A DNA stretch of 64,000 nt from Trogon surrucura (taxonomy: Eukaryota > Chordata > Aves > Trogoniformes > Trogonidae), in the NCBI GenBank assembly GCA_020746105.1, contig CM036626.1, forward strand, positions 12,480,001 to 12,544,000, given 5' to 3'. The position numbers and the translations under genes are program-made. Below the pieces are notes generated by a model that was not told where the DNA came from, searched no databases, and saw nothing but the letters and a program-made list of their open reading frames with translations. How positions within the stretch are numbered: the stretch's first letter is position 1; every line of letters starts with the position of its first letter. This document shows positions 26,601 to 39,070 of this stretch, in pieces.

Positions 26601-29600
26601 GAAAAAAAAAACAAACCCTCATGTAAGGAAGAAAATCTTCTGAATGTGAAGCAGCAGTGACATGAATTAGTTCCAACTATGCGTGCCTGTTTGGCGTGTG
26701 GCTGCATGGTACCGTGAGCTAAGGCCTGATGCGGCGGTGAATCATGCCCGAGTCTAAATGTGCAGGCTAGAAAAGAAGCCAGAGCAGTTCCAGGCTGTCA
26801 GCACAGACAGGGAGATGACTGAATGCACCTACATCTGGAGTGACCATCAGCTCTGAGCACATGGTCAGAAGCATGGTCAGTGGTGCATGAAGGGAATCAC
26901 TAAAAGGGAAAATAACACTGGTGGTATGTCCCTGTCACGCTCGCCGGCGCACATGAACACCCACCTGAGCAACTCGGCTGATACACTGTAGAATCAGAGC
27001 AGTTTGAAATGGTTTTTCCCTGCTGGGAGGCCCCTTGCTTGAGGCTTTTTTACAGCTAGACTAAACAAAGCCATCGCTGTATGTGTGTGGGCTGATGCAT
27101 TCTCCTGTCTCTGATTTCCAGGTCACATGGATAGTGATGTATAAAAGAATGGGCTAAGATGGGTTGAGCTCAGTGTACCCCCGTCACTGAGCGGTTACCC
27201 GTGACTCATGGTTCCTTGGGAGGGAGGAGGGCAGGTTCAGTGGGAACAAAAGCTTATAGCTGCCAGGGTAGAATCCAGGCTGTTGCGGAAAGGCTTTCTA
27301 GTTGGAGAACATGGGAAAGCCAGCTTTCTCACCCAAGTTTTCCATCCCACAGGAGGAAGAGCTGCGCATCGTCACCACAAGCCATACTCTGGAGCAGGGC
27401 ACAGCTGTCTGAAGACAGGCTGCCTTCCGTAGGGATGGCCGAAGTCAAGTCCTCCAGCTCCTCCTCATCAACCCATTCTGATAACTTCCTGAGGATTGGA
27501 AGCAGCCCGCTGGAAGTGCCCAGATCCAGGTGAGGTGGGATGGAGTAGAGCGTTTCTCAGCAAAATGAGAGTCTGGCAAAGGGAGCGCAGGGCTCTACTT
27601 GTGTGGCTCTGAGGACCCTGGAGCATATGTGCTTGTGTCTACAAACAAGCCTCAGGAGGTCTGTTCTTCTCCAGTCTTGACCATGTGTGAAATGCTGGCC
27701 ATTAAACACAGAAGCTCCTGCCTCAGCCCGTTTAGAGGAGTGAGAATCTGTGCTGATAACAGCTAGATGTCTGTTCCACCTGTCCTCAGTGCATGCCTCA
27801 ACTCCACAAGCTCTGGCATCTCTGCTTCCTGCATGCTTGCAGCTCACAGCACTTTCTCTGTCAAATGCATCCTCAGGGGTTTGGAATGTGTTGGGGAGGA
27901 AACCTTTCAAACCAAGCAGACCTCACACTCCATCTATCCTGTCCCCCTTTTCTGCTGACTCTCCTGATGCTGCAGGGTGGAAAAATTCCTGGTGGAATTC
28001 TGCTGGTGGAAGCAGAGGTAGAATCTGCTGGGAGCCAGCTGCAAGCACTGAGCTTGGCACAAAGGATTTCACCCGGAAGGCTGTGTGTTCCCATGGGGCA
28101 ACCGGGGAATGGGGATGTTGGACCTGAGCCTAATCTCATGCCATAACAACGGGTATTCTGGCACCCTTCCGCAGTCTGGTGCTGCGGTAGGGCGAAGTCG
28201 AGTGCTGAGCTAGGCTAGGGAAGAAGGAGAAGAGCCTGTCTAGCAAACGCCATGTGTTTAGGCCAACAGGGGATAAAGAGGCTCTTAGATAAGAGGTTCC
28301 TGTTAACAGCATCAAACACTTGTGTAGTCTCTGCAGCTTTTCTGATTAGTCTTTTTTTTTCTAGTGATTCCTTTCAAAAACAGCCACCAGCCAAATTTTA
28401 GTACTCTCATCACATGGAAAACAAAATGACAAACAAGTAAAGCACTGAAAATTTATAAGACTTACCAAATTTCTTGGTTCCGGAGAAAAATCACTGTCTG
28501 ATAGTTTTCATAAGTGATGCTAACTGTTCTCCCTGGGGTAAATGATCAATAGGATGCTTTTGAGTTGTTGCTGGAACCCACCTCTACGCTCTTTGTAAGG
28601 TGAAACAAGAGTCTTAACTGTCATCAGTCAGACCCAGAAGGAGAACTTGATGAAGTTTTACAAGAAGAGAAGAAAATACTGGAGAGAAAACAGCTTGTCT
28701 TGGGATTGCTTTTGTTCACGGCAGGAGTGCCGCAATTCCTGTGTGTGGTCTCACGCCATTTCCAAGACCTGACAGGCTGCTCAGCGCTGGGCTGGTAGTG
28801 AGCATGCAGCAGTGTGGTGGAAGAAGCAGTTTTAGTGCTTCAGCCAGACTCTGCTCTGCAAGAGCGAAGAGGAAAAACAGAGCAGGCAGAAAAGCACCAT
28901 GGGAAGGGGCCGAGCACACGCACAGTCCCTGGAATCTGTGTTCCAGGGGCTCCGAGTTGGTAAAGTCAGCAATTCTCTTTCCTCTGGCTGTGTCTGGATG
29001 AAGCTTCTCTAAGCTTTTGGAAGATCGGTGCCAGTTGGTGCCATGTGTTCAGAACTGGCACCTCCAGGGCTTGAGGCAGCAGACAAGTGTGGTGGGGAAG
29101 CTTGTTACTTCCAGGCCAAGGTCCTTGGGGGTGGCTTTTCCCTATGCCAAATAAATATCTCTGAGAAGGAGTTGTGGTATTCTGTCACTGTAAGAGGTAA
29201 CTGTTCTGTGTATTCCACTATACTAATTTTTCTGGCCTTTATGGTAGCTTCTGTCATGGCACAAAGCCTTTGTAGCCTGTCGGTGCAGCAAGGTTGCGTC
29301 AGTCCAGTCCCTGTCAACTTCTGCAAACAAGGTGGATATGAAGGACTGGGCTAGAAAAAAATTACATCACGGTGATAAAAGGGGAGTAAACTCCTTGCAT
29401 GACCTGGAACCAAGTGGACGGAAGAAGGGAACCCGTTGTGAAGCTGAAGTAGTGAAATCAGCTGCACACAGTTAGTCAGCCTGCTGCACTCATGCTGGCT
29501 GGAGGCTGTACACCTGTGTGCTCATCTCTAGTGTCACCTTGGTTTGCCCTGCTCCTCTGGGTGTGCAGGCTGGTGCAAATAAGCCTAAAGACCCTGCAGG

Positions 29601-32600
29601 GAGTGGGTGGAATGGTCAAGGCAACAGCTGAGCTGAGCTAAGCTTTCAAGCCAAGTCTTCTGGCATGTTGATGCTCCTTTGCCTCCTAGTCCGTTGCCAG
29701 ATCAATTGGCCTGTGCCCTGCTTGCCTTCCCTGGGGTAACACTGCTAACAGCTCTGCTGGCTAAGGACTTGAGCAGTGTGTGTGCCGCTGACACAGCTTG
29801 CACTTTTTGAGGTCTGAACATGGTATGTTTTCTCCAGAGAGAGTGGTTATGTTACTCCACTTGACTTTGGTCTCCTTACTTGGGCTATGTTAGTCTGAAT
29901 TTGTCTGGTTAGCTCCATGCAGGCAGTGGATAATGCAGTACCTTCAAGCCACCATCTTCCATCCTGAAGAAAAGAACGAGTCCCATTTTGGGTGGAGAAG
30001 GAGTGTATCTGTGATGGAAGGAAGAGATAAATTCTGTGAGATTAGGATGGAAAAAGGTTGGAGCATGGAGACTGCTCAGGATGCCAAAAATACCGCTATC
30101 TCTACAGTACTGCCGGCAGGTTAGCACCCAAGGCTCTTAAGATGAAGAAACCGCTGTACTTGACTTCCTAATCCTCTGGTTCTGTGGCCATAGCAACAAA
30201 ACACTTAACCACTGCAGCAGCAGTTGAGGAGAAATGGTTGCTTGAAAAATGTCAGGAGGTGCCCTTCACGTAGCTCAGGTGAACAGCCCAGTCTGGGTGC
30301 TGGCAGGCAGGCTTAGGGAATGGGAAGGCAAGCCAGCAGAGAGAGATGAGCAGGGCCTGGGAGGGAAACTGGGGTGTCCTAAAGGAAGGAGTCACAAATG
30401 TCCAGTCAGCCAATAGCAGCCAAGTCCCTCTCCCAGCCAGGCCATGTCAGCACTCTGCTGCTGCCACCGCCTCACCAGCCCATCTTCTGAGTCCTGCTCT
30501 GATCCAGAGGTCGCGGGTACCCATAAATGTCGGGATCATTCTTGTTAGGCAAAGCACCACAAAGGCAAATTCCTAGCAATCTTTCGAAGCTTATGCCAAC
30601 ACAATGGTAAGATCACATCTGCTGAGGGCAAACATGCATGAAGATACTGTGTAGATTATTTGTGGAGTGGGACAAGGTGCTGCTTGTTCTACAAATGGAT
30701 AGCTCTTAGTATGGCAGAGAGCGTGCGTTGAGTCAAACTCCTTGCATGCAAGTGGGTTGCAGCTCTCAAACCATGTTCTGTGTTTGTGTTTGGCGCTAAT
30801 AGTCTGAGCGTCCCATGACACTGCAGAAAACCCCTGTATCTGTGTCAGGGATTTTGTGTGTGTGCATAGCACTAATGTGGATTAGCAGCTAGATAATCTT
30901 CATCTGAGTGTGCTTTTGCTAAGTCAATTAAACAAAACCCAAAGTACTGTGATCTCCAGAGTCAAGATCTGCAGGGGTTAAATAGTACAGGATCTGCTTT
31001 GGTCAACAGCCACAGAGAACTCCCTTACTTAAGGGGCTGCAAACAGTTTGACTGTGAATCCAGAGGGAACACAGGGAGGGACAGAGAAACTGCTGTCCCT
31101 TAGTTTTGGGTGTTGTGTGGGCAGTGATAAGACTGCATGCTCTGTATGTCTTGCTTCTTACAGCTGGCTGTCTCAGAAACTGTATCTGCGACGCGACAAC
31201 TTGGGATAGCGACCGCAGCAGGACAGGAGTTGTTTAAAGGAATGTTTTCTGGAATTACTGCATGACTGTGCCACAGAATGGGCTTGCTGGCTGGCACGTG
31301 ACTGTGCTGCAGTCAAAAATGGTTTTGCTTGCAGAGGACTGGCTGCTCAGGCTGTTACGGCACCGGCACAGCCTGTAGATAACTGCTTGGGATTCAGCCA
31401 GGGCTCTTGGCACAGCTCCCTGCCAAGTACTTCTTGCCAACATTTCCCACGCAAAGGTGGGAAGGGCTGCCCTTTACCCCAGGTTGTCACAGTCTGCCTG
31501 TGCAAACAGTACCTGCTTAACGCTTCCATTTGAGGCACAGAGCATATGCTGGCAAATGAGCTGCTTCCCAACTAGTCCTGGGTGTTTAGCAATTCAGCAG
31601 GTGAGCAGGGGCAGCGTGGGGCAGGACAAGAGCCTCGCTGTTAACACTTGTCTCAGTTACATATTAAGAAAGGGAGGGATCCCTGACTGTTGCTCAGCCT
31701 CCAGCATTGGCTCACCTCTGGTAGGTGAGTGTCCATGTACTCTTGAAATACTCCCTCTTGTGCAGCGTGTTGCATGAGAAGCACTGACCTAATTAAAAGG
31801 AACCATTCCAGGCTAGGAGTTGCCAGTTACGGGCTGCTAGAGGTCCTTCCTTGTGTGAAGGAACAGCTTGCAGCTCATCTCTGTTTTGCCAATCTAATTT
31901 TGTTAATCTTGCACTTTTGAGGGAGTTTCTTCCCACTCGTGGACCTGAAGAGGTGGGTGTGTGAAGCTCACTTTCATTCTCTTTCTGTCTGCCATTAGAT
32001 GTCTGTGGTGGAGACAGCGACTTGAAGACTTGCTGTATCTCATCTCCCCTGACCATGTCGGCTTTGCTGTAGCCATCCGGCTGCTTCCCAAGACCCTCCA
32101 CGCTGCCCTCACAGCTACCCAGCCTCTGGCACAGCTGTAATGTGTTGCAAACCAGATGTTCTTACAGGCTTGGGGACCGGTCCTGGTATCCCTGAAGCCC
32201 TTTTTGGGCCTCTGTAACAAGACTTTGCGAAGAGCCTTCAGAGATAGAAATAACAGGGAGATTTTCACCTCTAGCATTGACTGGATCACACTGGGATACG
32301 GTCACCCTAGAGATCTGATCTCGGTCTCCAGCCAAGCCCAGCTGCCCTAGCATGGCAAACGCGAGATTTCCCTTGCCATGCCTTCCCAGCCTTGGCCCCT
32401 GCTGTCTCTTGAGGCTGTTCAAGATGCTTGTTGGTTGTGACACTTCCTCGGGAGCCTCCCTTGAGAAGGCATCAGGGATAGAGGGGAAAGTCTGCCATAG
32501 TATCTTAGCTCTGTGGCTCAGCTCAGATATCTAAGCCAGGAGAGAGATGACCTGGACTCATTACAGAGTCAATCAGTTTATTCAATTAATTGACAAGTGT

Positions 32601-35600
32601 TTATTCTGCTGCCTGGAGGCAAGACAGAACTGGCTGCCTCAGACTCTGGGACTGCTGTGCTATGAGGTTGGATGTAACTTGACTAAGTTTGCACAGCTGC
32701 TTGACAGCATTGGGGACCCCAGGAAGAGTTAGAGGGCTAGAGAGCCACTGAGAGTCAGTCCTGTGGGAGGTACACCATGCTTTTAGCAGCCTGTCCAAGA
32801 AAGGATTCAAAAGGTGGCTTGACCCACCTCCAAGAGATAGTGTAGGATCAGTCTGATCTTAGTTGACAGCCGTGGAAGGTGACCAGCAGCTGGTAGCTGA
32901 GGCCACCCACCCAAAGCAGGAAACAATTTTCTGCTCTCCTTCTTCAGCACAGACTTATCTGACCTGTGTGGTTGACGATACTGGGCAGAGGCATGTTTTT
33001 ACTGTCTCTGGGGCCCTGGATCATGTCTTATTCCTTTGTTTGTCACATGGGCGCACTCTTCTGGCCACGCTTCTGATACTACTCTCCCTTTGTGAGAACT
33101 GTGGAGCTCTGCTCAGTTCCCTTCACCTTCACGTGGAGATCCTGCTGTGGCCCAGGCCCTCCTTTGCCATCCAGACTTCCCTCTTCAAAACCTTTATTTC
33201 TGCCTGGCCCTAAACATATCCTATGTTCACCAGCTCATTACTTTTCTGATGGAATCATGGCCTGGTCTACTTTCAGCCCAAGTCCATTGCCTATAGACCT
33301 CTTTATAGCTTTAGCTAAAATTCTTGTCAATGCATGTGTCACTCCTGTTGTTTCCTGTCTGGCTGTGCTGTACTCTCAGGGAGGTGACATCCTCCTCTTC
33401 CTTCTGCACTGAAGCAGTGTTCCTCTGTGCTTCTCCCTGGCTTCCTGCACTGTTCCCACTGTGCTTCCAGCAAGGCACCATGCTCTGGGCACAAACACTC
33501 TGACCGCTCTTCCCCTTCACGCTGACTTCGTCAGCTTTATCTTCCTAAGGCAGGGAGAGGGGTACAGCTTCTCCTTTTCATTTACAAATTCTTCGCGTCC
33601 CAGAGAAGATTATCCCTGCCTGATCTCCAAAAGGTCTTTCTGAGAGTATATGCTGCAGCTCTGCTTTCAGTGAAATGCCCTCGTTCTTACTGCAGTGTTA
33701 CGTGCTCTAGGAAAAACACCTTTCTGAGGGTTTCTTCCCATACTCTGAACTTCACTCCTCAGTTCATGGAGCAGCCAAAGAACAAGAGCTGTGCAAGACA
33801 GGTGAAGCTCTGCTGTTCCTATTTGCTGCTGTGATGTCCTTCTAGAGCCTGAACATCCAGGCAGTAATGTTACCCCCAAATGACAGCTGCAGGAGTGTCA
33901 GCGCTGTGATGGGAAGCTGAGGTGCAAGGAGCCGTGTGACTTCCGCTTCTCCCCTTGTGCAGCCAGCTCAGGACCGCGTTTCAGACTTCTCAGATCTGGC
34001 TGTATTGATCAGACCAGTTAAATGGCAGGATTGGAATTAGATTGAGATTGCAAATAGGTTTCCTGTTGTGCATCTCCCCCCACCCTTGCCTTCCAGTCTG
34101 GCTGAGGTCCTTCTTGCTGTGGGAGATCCTGTCTTTCTCGCTGTTCTCCTGGTCTCTTGGGGAGCAGCTGCAGTGCGCCATCGCTATTCTTAGCTGTGAA
34201 GACAGCATATGAGTACCTGGCCCAGCAGAGCTGGAGCTGGTGCACTGCTATCTGCCCAGCAGTTCTCAGATAAATTATCCAGAAGATCTTGATAGTGTGT
34301 AATTGAGTAGCTCTGCCACAGGCTGTGCTTCCAGCTATGTACAGTCTGCTGTGTAGCGGGGCACAGTAATTGCTTGCTCCCCGGAAGCCAAAAGCTCTGG
34401 GTCTGTCTCAAGTGATTGTGCCCTCTTCGAGATTTTGGAGGGACTCCTCAGATTCACTTAACAGATTTTTGTGCTTCCTCCTTTCCTGGTGGGAGGTTGC
34501 ATACATCAAATAATTATCCTCCCTTGGCTATTTTTCCTGTCCTAAAGATGTTTTGCCACCTGGTTTCTGGCACAGTCCATTCTCTAACAGAGGAATGAAA
34601 AGATCTTGAGATGCTGGAGGTGGTGGTGGGGTGTGCCCGGGGATATCCTGAGCGATGATTGGCTCTATTCAGATCTGGTGATAATGCCTCGAAAGTGATC
34701 TGCTTTCTCACGGCTGCTGGACCAGGGATCTCTAAGTCTTTCTCAGCACTAACTCTGTCACAACCTCGATTCTCCATCAGGCCTCGCTGCCGCCCTGAGA
34801 CATGCCTAACAGCTACAACAAGCAAAAGGGGATGCTTCATGCACGGCACGATGTCCACATCTGTGAGGGATTCAGGGCAGGACATGCTGTTGCTTCTTGC
34901 TAACGGGTTTCACAGTTCTGCATGGCCATCTGCTCATTGCTGGCTCTGTCCTGTCCGGCTCCGCTCCTGCTGCTTCGTCGGGCCCAGCCAGCTTGGCTCT
35001 CCTCTCGCTTTCAAAGGAAAGGCTTGGCCAGGGGCCCAGCCAGAGCTGCATGTCACACCCTGGTCCCCGAGCGTCCAAGCTGCTGGCACAGGTGCTGCTG
35101 GCGATCGGCCCAGCAGGTCCCTGGCACCAGCGTTAGCGAAAGGCACGTGGCTGAGTGACCTGACTGATCGTGCCGTCTCCCTCTCTCTCTGCCCCAGATC
35201 GGCCGACCATTCTCTGCCCGGATCTTCCGTTTCCACAGACTTTGGCAGCTGGCAGATGGTGACAGGGTGTGGCAGTATTCGAGAGCAGGCAATCCTGAGC
35301 GCAGACGCCTCTCTCCCTTGCAGCTTCCCGGATGAGTTGCCTAGCACTTGCCTGTAAGTGTCTCAAATGCAGGATCTCTCCTTGGGTCTCTTGGCTGGCT
35401 GCGGGTGCTGGAACTTTATCACCCTGGCACTTTCGAAGAAGCCTGAGATTCTGTAACAAACTGTCCTGTCTTCTCTGCCGTGATGCTTTCCTTCCACAAG
35501 TTCGGTCATGGAGCACTCTTTCCTTGCGCTGAACTCAAAAAGAAAACAGCATTTTCTCAGCCTAATTATGGGGGAGCCACTTTGCTTTCTGTAGGAAGAA

Positions 35601-38600
35601 GGAGCTTTTCTTTGTTCCCTGAAGACAGTGCATTTGGGCATAATTGAGTGCATTTGAGGATGCATGCTTGTCAGGACAGTCGAGATGAAGCTTGACTGGG
35701 AAACTGCAAGCAGCTTGGCAATGTATTTGCATACAACTTTTCTTGCTTTTGGATCTTGCTCGTCTCCATCTCCCTGCGGGGGTCTGGTCCTTGCAGTGGT
35801 AAAAGAGGGGCTTTCCTTCTGTTACCCCAATTTTATCTGACCACACAGAGCATGATTTGCAGGTGCTGTGTCTGTCCAGTGCAGAGCAGCAGAGATCCTG
35901 CATCCTGCCACGCGAAATGGCTGGGAGGCAAATGTTCTTCCCCGAATAAAAAGCCACCTCTGTGTAAGCTTGAAAGAGTGCAAAGATGCGCTTTAATTGC
36001 TGTTAGAGGAGAACTTTGGCTTGTGCCTTCAGGCTGCAGACTCTCAATCAAGAAACTGAAATTGCCCCTACCTAGCCATGCTAGAGTTCTGCTGCCAAAT
36101 GCTTGCAGACCCTTTTGGAGATCTGAGAATGCAATTTGGAGGCAGAGGGCGAGCGATGTGAAAACCAACATGTCCTGTGAGACAAGCTAGCTCCCATGCC
36201 TCACCTTCTCCTGTGGCTGTGTGCTGTGCCGCTGAGCAGAGCAGCTGCCTCCAAGTTATGGCAAAGCTATGAGCCCCATGAATTGTCAGAACAAAAATTC
36301 ACAGAAGATGTTGGGTGTGGCCTGGCCAGGATTTGGTCATCTCCTTTCATGAGCTGCTCCTGCAGTTGCTTGGAGATGGGTGAGGGAGCAGAAGGGAACA
36401 AAGGACGAGTGTCTGAATTAGTAACTGCCTTACTGTGCCCTCAACCTGCGTGTGCTTGGTGGCTGCTGACCACCAGCGAGTTGTTGCTGCCCTTGAAGCT
36501 GGATCTTGTGTCAGAATAGGGAAGTCAGTAGAGAAATGAGAGTTGAAGTTGAGCTCTGAATCTGCCTGTGCTGAGACCGTAGGCTCATGTGTTTTTGAGT
36601 CCGGCTGCTTGGGACACACTGGTTCAAAGGGAGGGCAACAGCAGTGGTGCTTCTCTCTTGGGTGTGCAGCAAATGCTGCGAGTGCTCTGCCCTGTTCAGC
36701 TCTTCCCTAGGGCCGTGGGGTGCTTGGGGGCTGGAGACCACTCAGCTGCAGCTGCTGGGACCAGGTGCAGGATGGAAGGGATGCGGAGTTCCTAAAGATG
36801 TTGTGTTGAGCTGAACCCAGGGCCTCTACTCTCGCTGTGCTCTCCATCAGCTCAGTTTGCTCAGGAGCCCATTGTGGTTTTATCCCAGTTTTTCACAGCC
36901 CGGCACAGTATGAGTTTTTGGAAAATTAAATTCCATTTAAGTTCCCACTTTACGTCTCAGCTGGCAGCAGCTCGATGAAGGTACACTTCTCACAGCCTAC
37001 TTGCTTGTGCTTGTGTGGGGCTTGTCAGGGCTTACTTCAAGCTGGGGCTTTGACAACCTCCTCTCATCCTGCACCCCGAGCTGCAGAGGAGCGAGCAGGC
37101 TGTAGGAAGTGTAGTGGGGCAGAGCGCCCCAGATTTGGCAAGGAAACACGACCTGCCTCCCTGGTTGAGCTGCTCAGAGTGAAACGGTGCAGCCGGTCCG
37201 CAGGGCTCGGTGTCAGGCAGAGTCCGGCCGCTTGACCCGGCGCTCTCTCTCCGTGAAAGAAACCTAAGAGTCTAAATAAAAAATTTGCCCTGTGAAGAGG
37301 TGCAAGAGCCAGAAGATGCGAGACCTAACTGCTGCACGCCCTCGCTTACCTCTGTGTGTGATACTTAAGATCACAGTACACGGGTGCAACTAAGTCCTGC
37401 TTTCATGTAGCTTATTTTTAATGCTAGCAGGTTTACGAGTTCCACGTCCTAATTAGGTTGCCGAAAAGCATCTTTTTAATGTGTTTAGGTATGTTGCCTT
37501 TTTCCTTTGCCCTCTGGCTTCTCTTTATTATCAGACACTGTGAACAGCGGCCCGATTGGCTGCCTCGGCATCGCTTGCTGTTTATAGGCCTCCCACCATA
37601 TCCTCTTGCTGCTGTTTCCGGACCGAAGCTGTTGGCTGTGGGTGGTTAACACTTCCATTCAAATGAGCTGTGCCAATTTATAGCCAGCCCAGGCGCTGGA
37701 GAGATTAAAGAGAATTTTTCATGGGGAAGGTTCGCGCTGCGCCCTTGGGGTGACCTTTGAGGAGTGTCTTATTCTCTCTGGGAACCACCGGCATGTCGCA
37801 GAGGCGCTGCAGCAAGGACCCTTTCAAGCCAGAGCTGCCTCTGAACCCAAGTCTTGCTCTCCCCTGCTCCCTCGGCTGAAATATTGCCTTACTTCTGCTC
37901 TCTTTCCCCCTGCCCCACACCAGGTAGCATGGATTAGCAGGAGAGGAGATCAGGTCCCGGGGGAAGCCGTGCCCTACTCTGCAGGCAGCCCTCCTGCTTG
38001 CAGAGAGCAGCCATGCCAGGGAGCAGAAGTAAACGCTACTCAGCTTTTCTTGCACGGCTGGAGCTCTCCTTGGGGCTTTTGTCACCTTGCCTGGCACTCT
38101 TGTCCCCGCTTCCCCAAAGCTGTCTGTGCTGGCACAAGCGTGAGAAGCTGAGGCCAGGTTGGAAGTGACCGTCCAGGCACAGCACATGTGGCCAGGCTCC
38201 ATCTGGGAACGCTGCGCAAGGAGGATAGGGAGCTGGCGGCAGGGGCTGACGTCAGCCAGCACCCGCTTGGCGAAAGCAGCGCTTTCTGTGTGAACCGTGG
38301 CCTCGTAAGCACCGTCGTGGTGGGAGAAATGGGGGGGACGTGAAGGAGGAGACTGAGGGGAGAGCAGGAGGCTGGGGCTGCAAGAGACTCCATGCAAGAG
38401 CATTGGGTTGGACAAGGAGGCAGCAGCGGCTGTAGCCAGACCCTTTTGAGATTTGAGCTGCCTTGGCCACTGGAGCCCCCTGAGCACCATAGCCCTGCTG
38501 GAGCCATGGCCAGAACCCCTGCCTTGCTGCCAGCCTCCTGCCCCACGATAGGAGCAAGAGCTGGGGTGGGGAATGGCTGCAGTCACTGATCTCCTCCTTC

Positions 38601-38788
38601 TCTCTTTTAGGCTGGTGTCGGCGAGTGACCGCGAATCCCGGCTGGAAGAAGTGCGTTCCACCTTCCTGGCCAGCTACAGCCGGACCATCGGCCTGAAGGC
38701 TGTGCCCCCCAGCCCCTCGGGGGCCATTGGTGGTCTCCTCGAGCAGTTTGCACGGGGTGTGGGACTGAGAAGCAGCAGCACGCTCTGA
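5122..38788 (+). CDS. MTMR14: MTMR14 (Jumpy), phosphoinositide 3-phosphatase
   Basis: MTMR14 removes the 3-phosphate from PI3P and PI(3,5)P2 and damps autophagy and muscle calcium release. Coding exons: 5122-5244, 5316-5455, 10499-10607, 11635-11710, 12439-12499, 13059-13181, 13710-13783, 17263-17333, 17905-17979, 20379-20445, 21445-21530, 21832-21908, 22154-22190, 23521-23591, 24226-24275, 24495-24633, 27353-27529, 35198-35353, 38611-38788. They join in frame to 629 codons against 650 in human. The C-x5-R catalytic loop [11 protein letters not shown] sits in exon 11 (Cys315, codon 21468-21470; Arg321, 21486-21488). There is no PH-GRAM domain, as expected for this divergent myotubularin. A serine-rich stretch in exon 17 and the conserved tail [20 protein letters not shown] follow. 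The ATG at 5122 gives [12 protein letters not shown], matching the alanine-rich family start; the frame is open to a GTG at 5107 with no nearer ATG. All introns are GT-AG. Confidence 0.97.
5456..10498 (+). other. MTMR14: MTMR14 intron 2 (about 5 kb)
   Basis: This intron separates exon 2, ending at the CC of a proline codon, from exon 3, which begins with G then TTTGAGAGC (FESTVQVGK). I see no exon of another gene. Its first 500 bases continue the CpG island. A CR1 3' tail sits at about 9640-9737. The rest is ordinary AT-richer unique sequence. Confidence 0.7.
9640..9737 (+). mobile_element. CR1 LINE 3' tail fragment
   Basis: The segment reads GATGATCTTTAAGGTCCCTT, then CCAACCCTGACAGTTCTGTG, then ATTCTATGATTC. 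This is the standard 3' end of avian CR1 LINEs in plus orientation, with the terminal ATTCTATGA-type repeat. Only about 100 bases remain, the usual extreme 5' truncation of CR1 insertions. Confidence 0.9.
15190..16170 (-). mobile_element. CR1 LINE, 5'-truncated copy with reverse-transcriptase remnant
   Basis: Read on the minus strand, the copy ends at about 15190 with the CR1 3' terminus (GATTCTATG after TCCGTGATTC). Upstream it carries typical CR1 text such as the complement of CCTCCAGAGGTGGTGACTCC. A minus frame at 15824-16114 still encodes the end of the reverse transcriptase, with [20 protein letters not shown] followed by the FADD catalytic box ([10 protein letters not shown]). The copy is about 980 bases long and lacks the start of ORF2 and all of ORF1, so it cannot move by itself. 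Confidence 0.92.
15824..16114 (-). pseudogene. CR1 ORF2 reverse-transcriptase fragment
   Basis: This 96-residue open frame is the C-terminal part of the CR1 reverse-transcriptase palm, recognised from the [14 protein letters not shown] segment and the FADD box at about residues 37-40. It lacks the endonuclease and most of the polymerase. It lies inside an MTMR14 intron and is a dead fragment rather than a host gene. Confidence 0.85.
17980..20378 (+). other. MTMR14: MTMR14 intron 9 (about 2.4 kb)
   Basis: The intron separates exon 9 ([15 protein letters not shown] to NIDWSEYQ) from exon 10 ([18 protein letters not shown]). A decayed CR1-like segment occupies roughly 18920-19345. Nothing else is recognisable apart from a T-rich stretch near 20142-20160. 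Confidence 0.65.
18920..19345 (+). mobile_element. Probable old, diverged CR1/L3-type LINE 3' region
   Basis: The order of segments resembles the 3' non-coding region of an ancient CR1-clade LINE in plus orientation. A GAGGGTGATTTGTTGGAACA stretch is followed by TGCTGCCAAAGGAGTGATGA, then an acceptor-like spacer. It ends with GATCAGACTGGATGGTTACA and TGATTCCTTCTGGC. Divergence is high, so the boundaries are approximate and the family call needs a repeat-library comparison. Confidence 0.5.
21445..21530 (+). other. MTMR14: MTMR14 exon 11 encoding the CX5R phosphatase loop
   Basis: The 86-base exon, with acceptor ACAG and donor GTGAGT, encodes [20 protein letters not shown] followed by LLRLSLWA. 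The catalytic cysteine codon TGT is at 21468-21470 and the arginine codon CGA at 21486-21488. The aspartate in WDR that marks active myotubularins is present, so the enzyme should be catalytically competent. Confidence 0.95.
24634..27352 (+). other. MTMR14: MTMR14 intron 16 (about 2.7 kb)
   Basis: Non-coding interval between the exon ending QAQAAW and the exon beginning [14 protein letters not shown]. No repeat family or additional exon is recognised; the long minus-strand frame at 25714-26352 has no domain features. Confidence 0.6.
27530..35197 (+). other. MTMR14: MTMR14 intron 17 (about 7.7 kb, the longest intron)
   Basis: Non-coding interval between exon 17 (ending VPRS plus AG) and exon 18 ([20 protein letters not shown]). 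I see no exon, RNA gene or clear transposable element in it. Composition is even and moderately AT-rich, and scattered open frames are short. Confidence 0.6.
35354..38610 (+). other. MTMR14: MTMR14 intron 18 (about 3.3 kb)
   Basis: The last intron before the terminal exon ([20 protein letters not shown]). It contains an AT-rich block at about 37390-37720 with several transcription-factor-like sites. From about 37700 GC content rises toward the CPNE9 island. The long minus-strand frames across 37705-39592 are shadows with no domains. Confidence 0.6.
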
Positions 38789-38942
38789 GCACAGTGTTCT
38801 TGGACCCCTGCCTGGAGAACCAGGGCTGGGACAAGCCCCGGGACCCACTTTCCCGGTGCGGGCACCTGTGGCACCCAGCGCCTGCTGCTGCCCATCTGCG
38901 CCCGGGGCTGGGGGAGCGTGGGGTACTCTGGCGAGTCTCTGC

Positions 38943-38948
38943 AGTAAA
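38943..38948 (+). terminator. MTMR14: Candidate MTMR14 polyadenylation signal (AGTAAA)
   Basis: AGTAAA, a common functional variant of AATAAA, lies 155 bases after the MTMR14 stop codon and is followed by a CTTGTGCCTCCTG GU/U-type region. No AATAAA or ATTAAA occurs between the stop and the CPNE9 TATA box, so a very short 3' UTR is implied. Confidence 0.5.
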
Positions 38949-39070
38949 CACATCCGAGCTGAGCCCTGTCTTGTGCCTCCTGCCTGGCTTGCTGGGGGGA
39001 GAGAATGGCAGGCGATGGGGCTGAGCCCGGGGGCGGAGGCGGGAGCCGCTCCACCGGGGGCGCCGGTAGC

